64,000 nt of DNA from Marixanthomonas ophiurae (GCF_003413745.1 NZ_QVID01000002.1:186001-250000); one strand, 5' to 3'. Counted from the first letter of the stretch, positions 1 through 8,471 are shown. Notes: generated by a model from the sequence alone, not told the origin. Numbers and translations: made by a program.

Positions 1-1911
1 AATATCTTTTAATGCTATTCCGTTTGCATTTTGTTCATCAAGTCTCAAATAATGATATTGCTTTCCTCTTTGACCTTTGGTTTCGGTCTCTATTTTAATG
101 TTCTTAAATCCTAGTTTAGTCAGTTCGGTTTTGAAATTTTGTTTAAGGTTTTGACTTATGTAATTTGTAGCTAACTCGTTACTATGTGTTGTTATGGTTC
201 GAGTATTACATTTACTAATACATTGATTTAGTAATTTTATTTTCTTTTGTCTATAAATTTCACGACCTAATTTTGGTTTAAAATCAAAAATCTTTTTTTC
301 TCCCTTTAATTGATTCAGTTCTTTATTAAGCGGTTTTAAATCTTCCTCAATTGATTGGACTTTTAATTTCTCATTTGTTTCCTTCAAGTTTTTAATAAGT
401 TCTTGAATTTGTGTTTTTGGTGTTTCCTCAATTTCAATTTTATTAAAATCTTCAATAGTTTTTTTAGCATTAAAAAGAGTTGTAAAATTCTCTTTCTGTT
501 TAAAAAGTAATTTTAAATATTGTTCTTGATTTTGAGAATAATCATCAATCAATTCATTTAATTCTATTGTTGTTGGTTCCTGCTCCTCAAAAGAGAATTC
601 CAGACTATTCAAATTTTCAATTGCTAAATCAAACTTATTAGATGCTTCATCAAAAGTTTTTTGAATATCATTTTTTATAAATTCCTCAAAAGAAGTAAAT
701 CTATTCTTTGCATCCTCATTTAAATCTTGAAGACAAAGAGGACAACTACTATCATAATTTATTTCTGGAAAGTTCTCTGTATCCGTACTTTCATTATAGA
801 ATTTACGTGCACTTTCCCAAAGTAATTTCCACGAACTATTACCAACTCCATCAATTGGTAAATCAGAAAATGCTTTTTCAGAAGACTCTTCCAAAGCTTT
901 ACTTGTTGTTACAAAGTTATTTAACGTTTGCTTTAAACCGTCTAAAATTTGACCTGTTAAATTATCTTCGAGCGTTTGAAATTTCTTTTGCAAAATTTCA
1001 AAACGTTTTATCTTTTCTTCATTTTCTTTTAAGTTTTTTTTTGGGTCTGTTGCATTTAATTTCTCTATTTCTTTAGTTAGCTGTTCAATTCTAGAACTTT
1101 TAGTTGAATTCCAAATAGATTCAGCTCTTAACTCATCTAGATTTGTTTCTGCACTTAACTTATCAAGAAAAGTTTTAGCCGTTGAACATTCGGAAACATC
1201 TAAAAGGGAATAGTCAAACTCTCTTAAAGCTGGATTTGATAATTCTAAATTTAGTTTGTTCTCAACTTTTTTTATGTCAATTGCCAATTTTTCTACAATT
1301 GACAACCCTTGAGGAATAAACGCAATTTCATCTTCTCCTTCGATATAATGATTTGCACTAGATGTGTCGAAAACATCTACACTTTTTAAAATAGAATTAT
1401 TTACTTCTTCGTTAACAAGATTTACAGTATAAAAGTTTGTGCTATCAGTTGTATATTCAATGTCCGCTTTTTTATCGTTTCCAAAACAAGTTGGGTCGTA
1501 TAAATTATCGTTTATTTTTGGCTTATGTCCTCTTGTGTTACAAGCGTGTTTTAAAATACTAACATAGCTTGATTTTCCAGCACCATTATCGCCATAAACA
1601 ATTGTTAGTCCTTTTGGGGCGAATTCTAATTCACAAACTTTTGAGAGTGCATTTATATTATCAATATTGGAAATTTTAGAAAGTATAACATCATCATTAC
1701 TAGTCGTGTTATTTGCAAAGTCTCTTAAATCGTCAAAATCCACATTATCAAATTCAAATTTCGATAATCCAAAATCTACTTTACAGATTTCCGTTAGTTC
1801 TGTTATGTCATTTTCGGTAAGTTCATTATTCCTAATTAAGCGGTCAACTGCTACTTGCCAGAAAGTTGGTTTGTTTTCAACCCAGTCAATTATATCATTA
1901 AGTATTGGCAT
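1..1911 (-). CDS. SMC/RloC-like AAA ATPase with zinc-hook motif (C-terminal part outside window)
   Basis: Read on the minus strand from an ATG at 1911, the frame stays open for 637 codons to the window edge, so the C-terminus is missing. A P-loop GDNGAGKSS lies near residues 105-113, after a hydrophobic strand (LTIVY). Long charged, helix-prone stretches follow, and a CPLC motif near residues 389-392 sits between two of them, as the CxxC of a zinc hook does in Rad50 and RloC. Known families: AAA_13/RloC/Rad50-type ATPases use such a hook to join coiled coils, and several act in phage defence. Walker B, the ABC signature and any nuclease domain would lie left of the window, so the exact family and activity cannot be fixed. 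It is the cargo next to the first attC-like element and is co-oriented with the two genes upstream of it. Confidence 0.8.
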   Translation of the reverse strand, partial: MPILNDIIDWVENKPTFWQVAVDRLIRNNELTENDITELTEICKVDFGLSKFEFDNVDFDDLRDFANNTTSNDDVILSKISNIDNINALSKVCELEFAPKGLTIVYGDNGAGKSSYVSILKHACNTRGHKPKINDNLYDPTCFGNDKKADIEYTTDSTNFYTVNLVNEEVNNSILKSVDVFDTSSANHYIEGEDEIAFIPQGLSIVEKLAIDIKKVENKLNLELSNPALREFDYSLLDVSECSTAKTFLDKLSAETNLDELRAESIWNSTKSSRIEQLTKEIEKLNATDPKKNLKENEEKIKRFEILQKKFQTLEDNLTGQILDGLKQTLNNFVTTSKALEESSEKAFSDLPIDGVGNSSWKLLWESARKFYNESTDTENFPEINYDSSCPLCLQDLNEDAKNRFTSFEEFIKNDIQKTFDEASNKFDLAIENLNSLEFSFEEQEPTTIELNELIDDYSQNQEQYLKLLFKQKENFTTLFNAKKTIEDFNKIEIEETPKTQIQELIKNLKETNEKLKVQSIEEDLKPLNKELNQLKGEKKIFDFKPKLGREIYRQKKIKLLNQCISKCNTRTITTHSNELATNYISQNLKQNFKTELTKLGFKNIKIETETKGQRGKQYHYLRLDEQNANGIALKDI

Positions 1912-1944
1912 TTTGTATCATTTATCGGGTTGTTTTTTAATAAA

Positions 1945-2077
1945 GCATAACGGTTTTGTATATGATACGTTGCGTGGTTTAGCACGTAATTTAGCAAATA
2001 TAAACCGAATAGAAAATCCGCGAGGATTTTCGTAAGTAAACCTTCACTAGCAATGGATTATATACGTTGTTGTAAGC
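1945..2077 (-). repeat. attC-like palindromic element A (between ATPase and 2084-3001 gene)
   Basis: This is an imperfect palindrome of about 133 bp. Left arm (1945-1974): GCATAAC, six unpaired bases GGTTTT, then GTATATGAT and TTGCG. Right arm (2047-2077): CTAGCAAT, then ATTATATAC, three bases, and GTTGTAAGC. GTATAT, AT and TTGC of the left arm pair with the right arm. An inner perfect hairpin GAAAATCC-gcga-GGATTTTC lies at 2012-2031. In minus-strand order the element sits just after the stop of the 305-residue gene and just before the ATPase start, where an attC site sits in an integron cassette array. The core ends (CAAC and GTTATGC) resemble attC R'' and R' boxes (RYYYAAC, GTTRRRY) but do not match exactly. 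The palindrome is seen directly; recombination-site function is inferred. Confidence 0.6.
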
Positions 2078-2083
2078 AGTTAT

Positions 2084-3001
2084 TTATTGTTCAATTTTAT
2101 ATTCTTTCGGTTCGTAATCCACCCATTTAAAACTTGAGTTTAAAGGTCCAAATTCCGTAACGTGTTTAATTGGCGAAATAAGTGAATTTTCTCCGTTTTT
2201 AGTAATTCTAAACATAGCAGCTATTTCTAATTCCAAAAATTGTTCAACTGCTGCTGGTGTGAGAACAATATTATGTCCAACATAATCACTTTTTACGCTC
2301 GGATATTTTAATCCAGGTAATCCTTTCCAATTTATCACGAAATCAGCGAATGCTGCCGAAATCATATAGTCCGTATTTTTTTCAATTTCTTTTTTTGCGA
2401 ATTGGTTTGAAAAAAACTCTAATATCAAACGGAATTGCTCTAAATTTTCTGGATGTTCTTTCGCTAAATTCTCTTGATGATATTTAAACGACTTTTCCAC
2501 ATCTTTTGAGTTTTTTATTGAGTCTTGGTTAAAGACCATTTCTGCAACTTCAATGTCTTCTTTTATTCTCCATTTCCCGACTGTCATAACAAAATCTGCT
2601 TTGTCAACTTTTATCTTATCCAAATTCCTAAATATTTGACTTGTTTCGAGCAAATTAATTAATCTTGGATGCTTGATAACATCTGATTCAATCGCACCAT
2701 AAAATAGTGATTGATGTTTCATATTAGCTCGACCATAAGATTTTATATTTTCATAATCGTTTCTGTATGAAATATCAGTTTCCGAGTAAAATATTTCGTC
2801 GGGTTTATTTATTCTTGCTCGCTCAATATGGTATCCTTTGTTAAGTTTAGCTGTTAGTATTGGAATCCATTTAAGTTTTCTTAACTCCACAGATAATTTA
2901 TTGAAAGAAACTTTTTCCAAATCAGCCGTTTCATATTCAGCTATTAGTTTTTTAATCTCTTCAATACTTGGTAATTCTGGAAATTTCGGTTGTTCGTTCA
3001 T
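2084..3001 (-). CDS. Cassette-borne protein with weak RES-domain resemblance
   Basis: A 305-residue soluble protein without signal peptide or membrane segment. After a charged N-terminal helix (about 1-55) come HIERARIN near residue 60, a DISYR motif near 76, GRAN near 90 and LFYGAIES near 99-106. This run of Arg, Tyr and Glu landmarks resembles RES-domain proteins (NAD+-degrading toxins or their non-toxin relatives). I cannot place the conserved RES serine with certainty, so the call stays tentative. The gene is bounded by a perfect inverted repeat, GTTGTAAGC at 2069-2077 and GCTTACAAC at 3006-3014, and its ATG lies only 5 bases from the repeat. There is no room for its own promoter there, so transcription probably comes from further upstream. 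No separate antitoxin-like gene accompanies it. Confidence 0.7.
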   Translation of the reverse strand: MNEQPKFPELPSIEEIKKLIAEYETADLEKVSFNKLSVELRKLKWIPILTAKLNKGYHIERARINKPDEIFYSETDISYRNDYENIKSYGRANMKHQSLFYGAIESDVIKHPRLINLLETSQIFRNLDKIKVDKADFVMTVGKWRIKEDIEVAEMVFNQDSIKNSKDVEKSFKYHQENLAKEHPENLEQFRLILEFFSNQFAKKEIEKNTDYMISAAFADFVINWKGLPGLKYPSVKSDYVGHNIVLTPAAVEQFLELEIAAMFRITKNGENSLISPIKHVTEFGPLNSSFKWVDYEPKEYKIEQ

Positions 3002-3005
3002 AATT

Positions 3006-3210
3006 GCTTACAACGGCTCCGTATATGAAAAGTAGCGCTGAAAATAAGCGATAACTTTTCGGTTTAAACACAAGCCGAATTTTTAAATTTTACTATTTAT
3101 CTTTTTTACTTGAAAATCGTCAAATTTAAAAATTTGGCGACTTTCCAAAAATACCCAAACCTTAGTGTTAGTAAAGACTTGCGCTATTTTTTATATACAT
3201 TGTTGCCATC
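3006..3210 (-). repeat. attC-like palindromic element B (between the two small cassette genes)
   Basis: Left arm (3006-3038): GCTTACAAC, six bases GGCTCC, then GTATAT-g-AAAA-g-TAGCGC. Right arm (3181-3210): GCGCTA-t-TTTT-t-ATATAC, three bases ATT, then GTTGCCATC. The inner arms pair over 18 positions with two mismatches. The interior holds smaller hairpins, for example TCG-t-CAAATT with AATTTG-g-CGA at 3117-3140. As in element A, one arm has six bases and the other three between the core AAC/GTT and the GTATAT stem. The element occupies the whole gap between the stop of the lipoprotein gene and the start of the 305-residue gene. An attC-like role is inferred from position and fold. Confidence 0.6.
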
Positions 3211-3215
3211 TGGCT

Positions 3216-3911
3216 TTATCCACGCTTTGTATTCAGATATTTTTCAATTTTATTGTGTAAATTTTCCTTAATCCACGCATTCATTTCCACTCCATCTTTA
3301 TTTCCAGACGCACTCCAAGGACTTACCTCATTCAATATTACTTCTTTAGTTTTAAGGTCATAAAGTGAATGATATAAATTTCCTCGTTCCATAACCAAAT
3401 AATCATTTTTTATAAAAATCTGAATGTTTTCGTCGTTCTTATCTGCCTCATCATAATTCCAGAGTATTTTCTCAATATCATTATTATTTTCAAGTTCTTC
3501 ACGGCTTAATCGTTCCTCAGCTTTCCAATTATCTTTATTCCATTTTATAATGTTCCATTCCATATCGTCAAATCCAGCCATTGAAAAGTAGAGTACATAA
3601 ATGTCGTTATCATATTCTACTTTTTGTTGGTATAGATAATCTCTGAAATATGACATATAAATGTCCGCTTTCAATTCTGCATATTTTTGAAATCCTTCAC
3701 TATTAATTTGGTTGGTTATAGTGTCCATATACTTTTTCGCAACCGTTACGCTATCAATTAGGATTTTGTTTTCCAATAACGCTTTCAATTCCAAATCAGC
3801 AACTTCCTCAAAATAATAATCGATTGTTCTATTTTCAATATCGGTTGTTTGAGATTTACAGCTGATAGAAAATGTAGTTAGAAATATTAATATGATAATT
3901 TTGAAATTCAT
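3216..3911 (-). CDS. Cassette-borne predicted lipoprotein of unknown function
   Basis: A 231-residue protein with a hydrophobic N-terminal signal and a lipobox around FSISC, so it is predicted to be an outer- or inner-membrane lipoprotein. The mature part is acidic and mixed alpha/beta, with a WKAEER segment near the middle; I recognise no family. The gene is enclosed by a perfect inverted repeat: GTTGCCATC at 3202-3210, five bases after the stop in genomic order, and GATGGCAAC at 3933-3941, about 22 bases upstream of the ATG. This repeat differs from the one around the neighbouring 305-residue gene, which suggests each gene carries its own ends. The minus-strand leader is A-rich, without a clear Shine-Dalgarno sequence. 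Confidence 0.75.
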   Translation of the reverse strand: MNFKIIILIFLTTFSISCKSQTTDIENRTIDYYFEEVADLELKALLENKILIDSVTVAKKYMDTITNQINSEGFQKYAELKADIYMSYFRDYLYQQKVEYDNDIYVLYFSMAGFDDMEWNIIKWNKDNWKAEERLSREELENNNDIEKILWNYDEADKNDENIQIFIKNDYLVMERGNLYHSLYDLKTKEVILNEVSPWSASGNKDGVEMNAWIKENLHNKIEKYLNTKRG

Positions 3912-3932
3912 TCGCGATGTTTTTTTTAGCTT

Positions 3933-3976
3933 GATGGCAACTTTTTTATATGAGCACTTTTTATGCTCTTATCTAA
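3933..3976. repeat. Half of an attC-like element at the array end
   Basis: GATGGCAAC at 3933-3941 repeats (inverted) the GTTGCCATC at the other side of the lipoprotein gene. It is followed by a T run and ATATGAGCAC, reminiscent of the GTATATGA stem of elements A and B, and by a small hairpin GAGCA/TGCTC at 3952-3968. I find no convincing second arm downstream, so this looks like the terminal or degraded site of the array. Confidence 0.4.
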
Positions 3977-4509
3977 CCAATTTGGCATACTATGAGCAGG
4001 TTTTGTGTTTTTACTACTTATTATCAATAATTTAAAAGGGGAGACCACTAAAGTACTATAACCCTTGGTAATACACAAATCTACTCTTTGGTTTTAAGTG
4101 GTTTCCACTTTATTTCAAGAAAAATAGACGGTACATTTTAAAATTTTTGCTCTGGTTTATATAAAGTTATGGATATCGCTATTTCATGAAAATGGGTTGA
4201 CTTTTCTTAAAATACCCTTAAATTATCATGAGCTGGTTTGTTAAAGATTGGTTATTTAAGAAATGCCCTTGTTTTTTATGATAACTTTTATACTAAGCAG
4301 AGCCCTTTATTAATAAGGGGAAGGGCTGGAGCTATTTTTTTAAAAAGGGTTAAAAGTATACCGTTCCGGTATAAAAAAGCATATTAGCGGCTACAGGTGT
4401 TATAGTAGTCTGTAAAACAAATAAATAGAGGGTTTTTCACTTCGGTTGGCTCTTAAAGTATCGTTAAACTCATTTTTCCAGCATTGTAATTTACCCTACA
4501 CTTGCCACG
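3977..4509. other. Gene-free stretch between cassette array and DUF4382 gene
   Basis: No open frame with coding character is visible on either strand. It contains two short perfect hairpins, AAGTGG-ttt-CCACTT at 4096-4110 and TATACCG-ttc-CGGTATA at 4357-4373. Neither has the T tract expected of a terminator in an obvious direction. Nothing else here is interpretable. Confidence 0.5.
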
Positions 4510-4559
4510 GTTCTTTTAAAAAGATATTGCTCGTATTGAAGCAATACTTATAAAAGAAC
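4510..4559 (+). promoter_or_regulatory. Nested inverted repeats in the leader of the DUF4382 gene
   Basis: A perfect 9-bp inverted repeat, GTTCTTTTA (4510-4518) with TAAAAGAAC (4551-4559), encloses a second perfect hairpin GTATTG-aag-CAATAC (4533-4547). It ends 26 bases before the ATG at 4586. It could be a structured 5' leader or a pair of operators; the sequence alone does not say which. Confidence 0.4.
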
Positions 4560-4585
4560 ATAATAAACCTAACAAATACTTAAAA

Positions 4586-5551
4586 ATGAAAACTATGAAA
4601 ACAAAAGCAATTTTTATTTCAACAATGACAGCCATAATGGCTTTTTTATACGTCTCATGTTCTGAAGATGATGATACATCAGTAGATGTAGATGCAGAAA
4701 ACTACAATACGGAAGTTTATATTACCGATGCCCCAATCGATAATGCCGAAGTAGATGCCGTATTTATTACCGTAGCCGATGTGCAAATTGATGGGCAAAG
4801 CCTTTCTGGTTTCGAAAAGACTACGATAGAGCTTAGTGCCTTAACCGATGGCGAAACACAACTATTGGGAGATTTAGATTTAGAGGCCAAAGAATATGAT
4901 GATATTGATTTAATTTTGGCGACCGATAGTGATGTAAACGGCGATAGCCCTGCTAACTATGTGGTAGTTGATGGTAGTACAAAAGTGGCTTTAGAAGCTC
5001 CTAACGCTACAATTAATATTGATAGTGATGTAGATGTTGCAGCACAGGACACGAACCAAATAGTGCTGGATGTCGATTTACGTAAAGCTATTGTTGCCGA
5101 TGAGGCGAACGGTGGGTACAACTTTTCATCTGAAAGCCAGTTGAACAGTAGTGTACGTGTAGTAAACACAATTAGTACTGGAATGATCTCTGGAACAGTA
5201 ACCAATGAAACCGAAACACAAGATGGTGTGATGGTTGCTTATGTATATGAATTAGAAGATTATACTGTAGCAGAATCTGAAGAAAACACAGACGGCGTAC
5301 GGTTTGCTAATTCAGTAAGCAGTAGTGTTGTTGCCGAAGGAACTCAGGACTTTACCTTACACTTTTTAGAAGCTGACACGTACGAAGTACATTTTGCCAG
5401 CTATACAGATTCTAATAACGATGGCATGTTAGCGTTTGAGGGAATGGTAGATACCGAAGTTGATGGTTCTATTGCACTAGACAACATTGAAGTAAATGCA
5501 GGTGCTGAAGTAACATTGGATATTATCCTACAATCTATCTTGTTTTTATAA
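4586..5551 (+). CDS. DUF4382-family lipoprotein
   Basis: A 321-residue protein with an N-terminal signal and lipobox ending at VSC (about residue 25), followed by an Asp/Ser-rich linker. The domain from about residue 38 begins TEVYITDAPIDNAEVDAVF, a hallmark of the DUF4382 family (extracytoplasmic beta-sandwich proteins common in Bacteroidetes). The C-terminal part (about 195-315) reads as a second beta domain with a DSNNDG acidic loop. Function is unknown; a surface or periplasmic binding role is a guess. It stands alone, with a structured leader in front and a strong terminator 28 bases behind it. Confidence 0.85.
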   Translation: MKTMKTKAIFISTMTAIMAFLYVSCSEDDDTSVDVDAENYNTEVYITDAPIDNAEVDAVFITVADVQIDGQSLSGFEKTTIELSALTDGETQLLGDLDLEAKEYDDIDLILATDSDVNGDSPANYVVVDGSTKVALEAPNATINIDSDVDVAAQDTNQIVLDVDLRKAIVADEANGGYNFSSESQLNSSVRVVNTISTGMISGTVTNETETQDGVMVAYVYELEDYTVAESEENTDGVRFANSVSSSVVAEGTQDFTLHFLEADTYEVHFASYTDSNNDGMLAFEGMVDTEVDGSIALDNIEVNAGAEVTLDIILQSILFL

Positions 5552-5579
5552 ACAAAACATAGACTGTAAATAGAAAGAG

Positions 5580-5604
5580 CCTCCCTTATCGGGAGGTTTT
5601 TTTT
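5580..5604 (+). terminator. Rho-independent terminator after DUF4382 gene
   Basis: Stem CCTCCC (5580-5585) with GGGAGG (5591-5596), a five-base loop, then eight T residues. Confidence 0.9.
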
Positions 5605-5806
5605 GTTTGGGGCGCTTTAAAGCATGATGTTGTTTATCTTCTCATTCGCAGTTTTATTACTTTTATCAATTGCAGACAATAGGTTTTTGCTCCTTTATGC
5701 TATCATAATTAAAGCCTTATTCTTGAAATTAGAAAAACTGACATAAATTTTATAGCTTAAGAATCTAAAATGACGAAATTGTAAATCCTATTAAAAATGA
5801 AAGATT

Positions 5807-7513
5807 ATGAAATTTGTCGGTAGCCAGTTAGCTTATTATTTGAAGGATAGGGAGTTTAAAAAAAATTCCAAAGTATTACTAAAATATTTGGCACTATTAG
5901 GAATTGTCATCGTAGTATACTCTATTCTTTTCCATTTTATAATGGAGCTCGAAGGACAAGACCATTCTTGGGTTACAGGTTTTTACTGGACTCTTACCGT
6001 AATGAGCACCCTTGGTTTCGGAGATATCACATTTGCGTCAGATATTGGTCGTGCTTTCAGTATAGTGGTATTGCTTTCCGGAATTCTCATGCTATTAATC
6101 GTTTTACCGTTTGCCTTTATTAGGCACTTTTATGTACCTCTTTTAGAATCAAAAAAGAAAAACAAAGTTCCTCGTCAAGTTCCTGCCGGAACAAAAGATC
6201 ACGTATTGATATGCTCATATGATGTTATAGCGAGAGACCTTATGGAGCGATTGAAACAGGAAAACACCCCCTATTACGTCATTGAGAATAATCTAGAAAA
6301 AGCACTAGAGATTCACGATGACCACGTTCCTGAACTATATGGAGAGTTAGATGATGAGGATACATTTGCTCGTGCTAATGTTAAAGATGCGAAACTGGTT
6401 TTGGTAAATAGAGATGATATTATAAATACCAAGATTATTCTCACTATACGGAATATTGCCCCCACAGTCCCTATTGTTGCCATAGCCACAGATATTGAAT
6501 CGGTAGATGTACAACAACTTAGTGGAGCAGACCACGTGCTGCCCATAAGAAAATGGCTTGGAGAACAATTAGCCAACAGGGTAAATGCACAACATGCAAA
6601 ATCTCAACCCATAGGGCAGTATGAAGACTTATTAATTGCAGAACTGCCTGTACATAATACGCCTCTAGTATCTAAAACCATTAAGGAGGCAGGATTAAGG
6701 CAAAAATTTGGAGTTAGTGTTGTGGGTATTTGGGAACGGGGTAGATTACAAACAATAACTGGTGATGAAAATTTAGAAAACGATAGTGTTCTAGTTATAA
6801 TTGGAAATAAAGAACAGCTACAAAGCGTTGATGAGATTTTCCTAGATTACAATGTAAACCCGAATCCAGTATTATTAATTGGTGGAGGTCGAGTAGGCTC
6901 GGCTGCTGCCGAATCTTTACATAAAAATGGTATTTTAGTAAATGTAGTAGACGTAGATCCAGAGATTTGCGAAAAAGTTCGTCCTTTTTGTAATCAAGTA
7001 TTCGCTGGAAAGGCTTCAGATTACGAACTACTAAAAAAGGCTGGAATTCTGGAAGCCCCTTCGGTATTGCTTACTACCCATGACGACACCATGAATATTT
7101 TTCTCGCCTCTTACTGCCGTCAATTAAACAAAAAGGTAAGAATAGTGAGCCGAATATCTGAAGCTCGAAACATTGATGTAATTCATAGAGCAGGAGCTAA
7201 TTTTGTGTTGAGCTATTCTACATTAGGCTCTGAAGCAGTTTTATCTATTTCTAAAGGGCAGGAACTAACCGTTCTTGGGGAAGGTATTAACTTGTTTATT
7301 ATCCCGATACCAACATCATTAGAAGGAAAGTCTCTAGCGGAATCTGGTATAGGTGCTAAAACAGGACTTTCTGTTATTGCTATAAAAGAAAACTCCGAAG
7401 TTATTACGCTATTATCGGCTAATACCTTGCTTCCTCATGGCGCTGAAATAGTCTTGCTTGGAAACATTGAAATGAAAAATAAATTCAATGAAATATATGA
7501 CACAGTCGTTTAA
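5807..7513 (+). CDS. Two-TM potassium channel with two RCK (TrkA-N/TrkA-C) units
   Basis: A 568-residue protein. TM1 is about residues 25-47, a pore helix leads to the selectivity filter TLGFGD (68-73), and TM2 is about 83-104. A cytoplasmic RCK domain starts near 131 (DHVLICSYD, where the usual glycine-rich loop is altered) and is followed by a TrkA-C domain near 260-345. A second RCK begins with the intact nucleotide loop GGGRVG near 358-363 and ends in another TrkA-C (about 490-568). Known relatives are RCK-gated K+ channels of the Kch/MthK type. GFG in place of GYG occurs in genuine K+ channels. The gene is a single unit, convergent with the gene at 7538. The ATG at 5807 is the first plausible start. 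Confidence 0.9.
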   Translation: MKFVGSQLAYYLKDREFKKNSKVLLKYLALLGIVIVVYSILFHFIMELEGQDHSWVTGFYWTLTVMSTLGFGDITFASDIGRAFSIVVLLSGILMLLIVLPFAFIRHFYVPLLESKKKNKVPRQVPAGTKDHVLICSYDVIARDLMERLKQENTPYYVIENNLEKALEIHDDHVPELYGELDDEDTFARANVKDAKLVLVNRDDIINTKIILTIRNIAPTVPIVAIATDIESVDVQQLSGADHVLPIRKWLGEQLANRVNAQHAKSQPIGQYEDLLIAELPVHNTPLVSKTIKEAGLRQKFGVSVVGIWERGRLQTITGDENLENDSVLVIIGNKEQLQSVDEIFLDYNVNPNPVLLIGGGRVGSAAAESLHKNGILVNVVDVDPEICEKVRPFCNQVFAGKASDYELLKKAGILEAPSVLLTTHDDTMNIFLASYCRQLNKKVRIVSRISEARNIDVIHRAGANFVLSYSTLGSEAVLSISKGQELTVLGEGINLFIIPIPTSLEGKSLAESGIGAKTGLSVIAIKENSEVITLLSANTLLPHGAEIVLLGNIEMKNKFNEIYDTVV

Positions 7514-7537
7514 TTAGATTTTATTATTCGTAAAACC

Positions 7538-8248
7538 CTACTCTCTAATACTCCATATTTCGTGGATGGGGTCTCCTTTACTAGACAAACCTGAGTGGTG
7601 CCAATCACCATCAATAAGTTCATAATTAAATTGCAAGCTAAGCCCCGCTTTTGAATCGTCTCTGGAAAAGAACTCAATATTCTCAGTATATTCACCATTT
7701 TTAGTAGTGTATGTTCCTCCACCCGTTCCCATAAACTGTTTAGTTTCTGTATTGTAAGCTATCCATTGAAATCGAGTTCCTGATAAAATTTTCATTGTTT
7801 TTCTTGGTCTACTTGTGTCACGTAACTGTGTTTCACCATCTCTAATTCTACCAGACATTAACCAAGCACCATTTAATTTACCTGGTGCACCTTTATCTAT
7901 TATGCTTAATTTAATGTCTTTGTTAACAAGGTCAATTTCATCATCGGTAATTACTACTTTAAAACTTTCTTCAGTTCCTACACGTTCAGTGTTTTTAGTA
8001 TCAAACTCTACTTTCTTTGTCATCACATCACCATTTAACTCCCAAGTGCCGCCTTTTGTTTGAATAAAGTCGCCAGTAGTAGCATTATATGTGGTTGATG
8101 TTTGATAACCATCTGCAAAAATAACAACGGTTTTTAATTGGTCTCCATTTTCAGAGGTAGTGAGTGTTTCCCAAGCGCCGATAATACTTTGTGCTTCAAC
8201 TCCAAAGGATAGGAAAGTACAAATAAGTAGAATAATTATATTTTTCAT
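7538..8248 (-). CDS. Secreted lipocalin-like protein with two related halves
   Basis: A 236-residue protein with a signal peptide (about 1-19, ending VEAQ). Two beta-rich halves follow, each opening with a G-A-W or G-A-W-like motif (IIGAWETL near residue 22, LNGAWLMS near 127) and continuing with strands containing GGTWEL or GGGTYT and an E-F(D/F) segment. This is the layout of lipocalin-like/DUF4488-type domains in Bacteroidetes. It is probably periplasmic or exported; the ligand is unknown. It is convergent with the K+ channel gene, with 24 bases between stops, and has its own 223-base upstream region. Confidence 0.65.
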   Translation of the reverse strand: MKNIIILLICTFLSFGVEAQSIIGAWETLTTSENGDQLKTVVIFADGYQTSTTYNATTGDFIQTKGGTWELNGDVMTKKVEFDTKNTERVGTEESFKVVITDDEIDLVNKDIKLSIIDKGAPGKLNGAWLMSGRIRDGETQLRDTSRPRKTMKILSGTRFQWIAYNTETKQFMGTGGGTYTTKNGEYTENIEFFSRDDSKAGLSLQFNYELIDGDWHHSGLSSKGDPIHEIWSIRE

Positions 8249-8471
8249 GACTCTATATTTTTATTAATGGTTGCCTTTTTGAGGGGTAACGTGTTCCTAT
8301 ACGATTAGTTATATAACCTTGCTAAAAATCGATAGATTACTAATATAATATAATGCCTTAAGAAATACAAATGTACCTTAGTTTACGGTGCTTTTGGCCA
8401 ATATTTACGGTCATACAAAATTATAATGGTTTAAATCAGCTCGCTTTTTAACGGTAATTAATTATTATCGT

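Noticed and set aside
1945-3035. Short open frames reading through the palindromes (peptides ending HNGFVYDT... and YNGSVYEK)
   Set aside because: They are translations of the repeat arms TAACGG...GTATATGA, opposite to the real genes, and have no independent support.
4096-4373. Two perfect short hairpins in the gene-free stretch
   Set aside because: Neither has a T tract or a matching gene end. They could be chance in AT-rich DNA, so I did not call them terminators.
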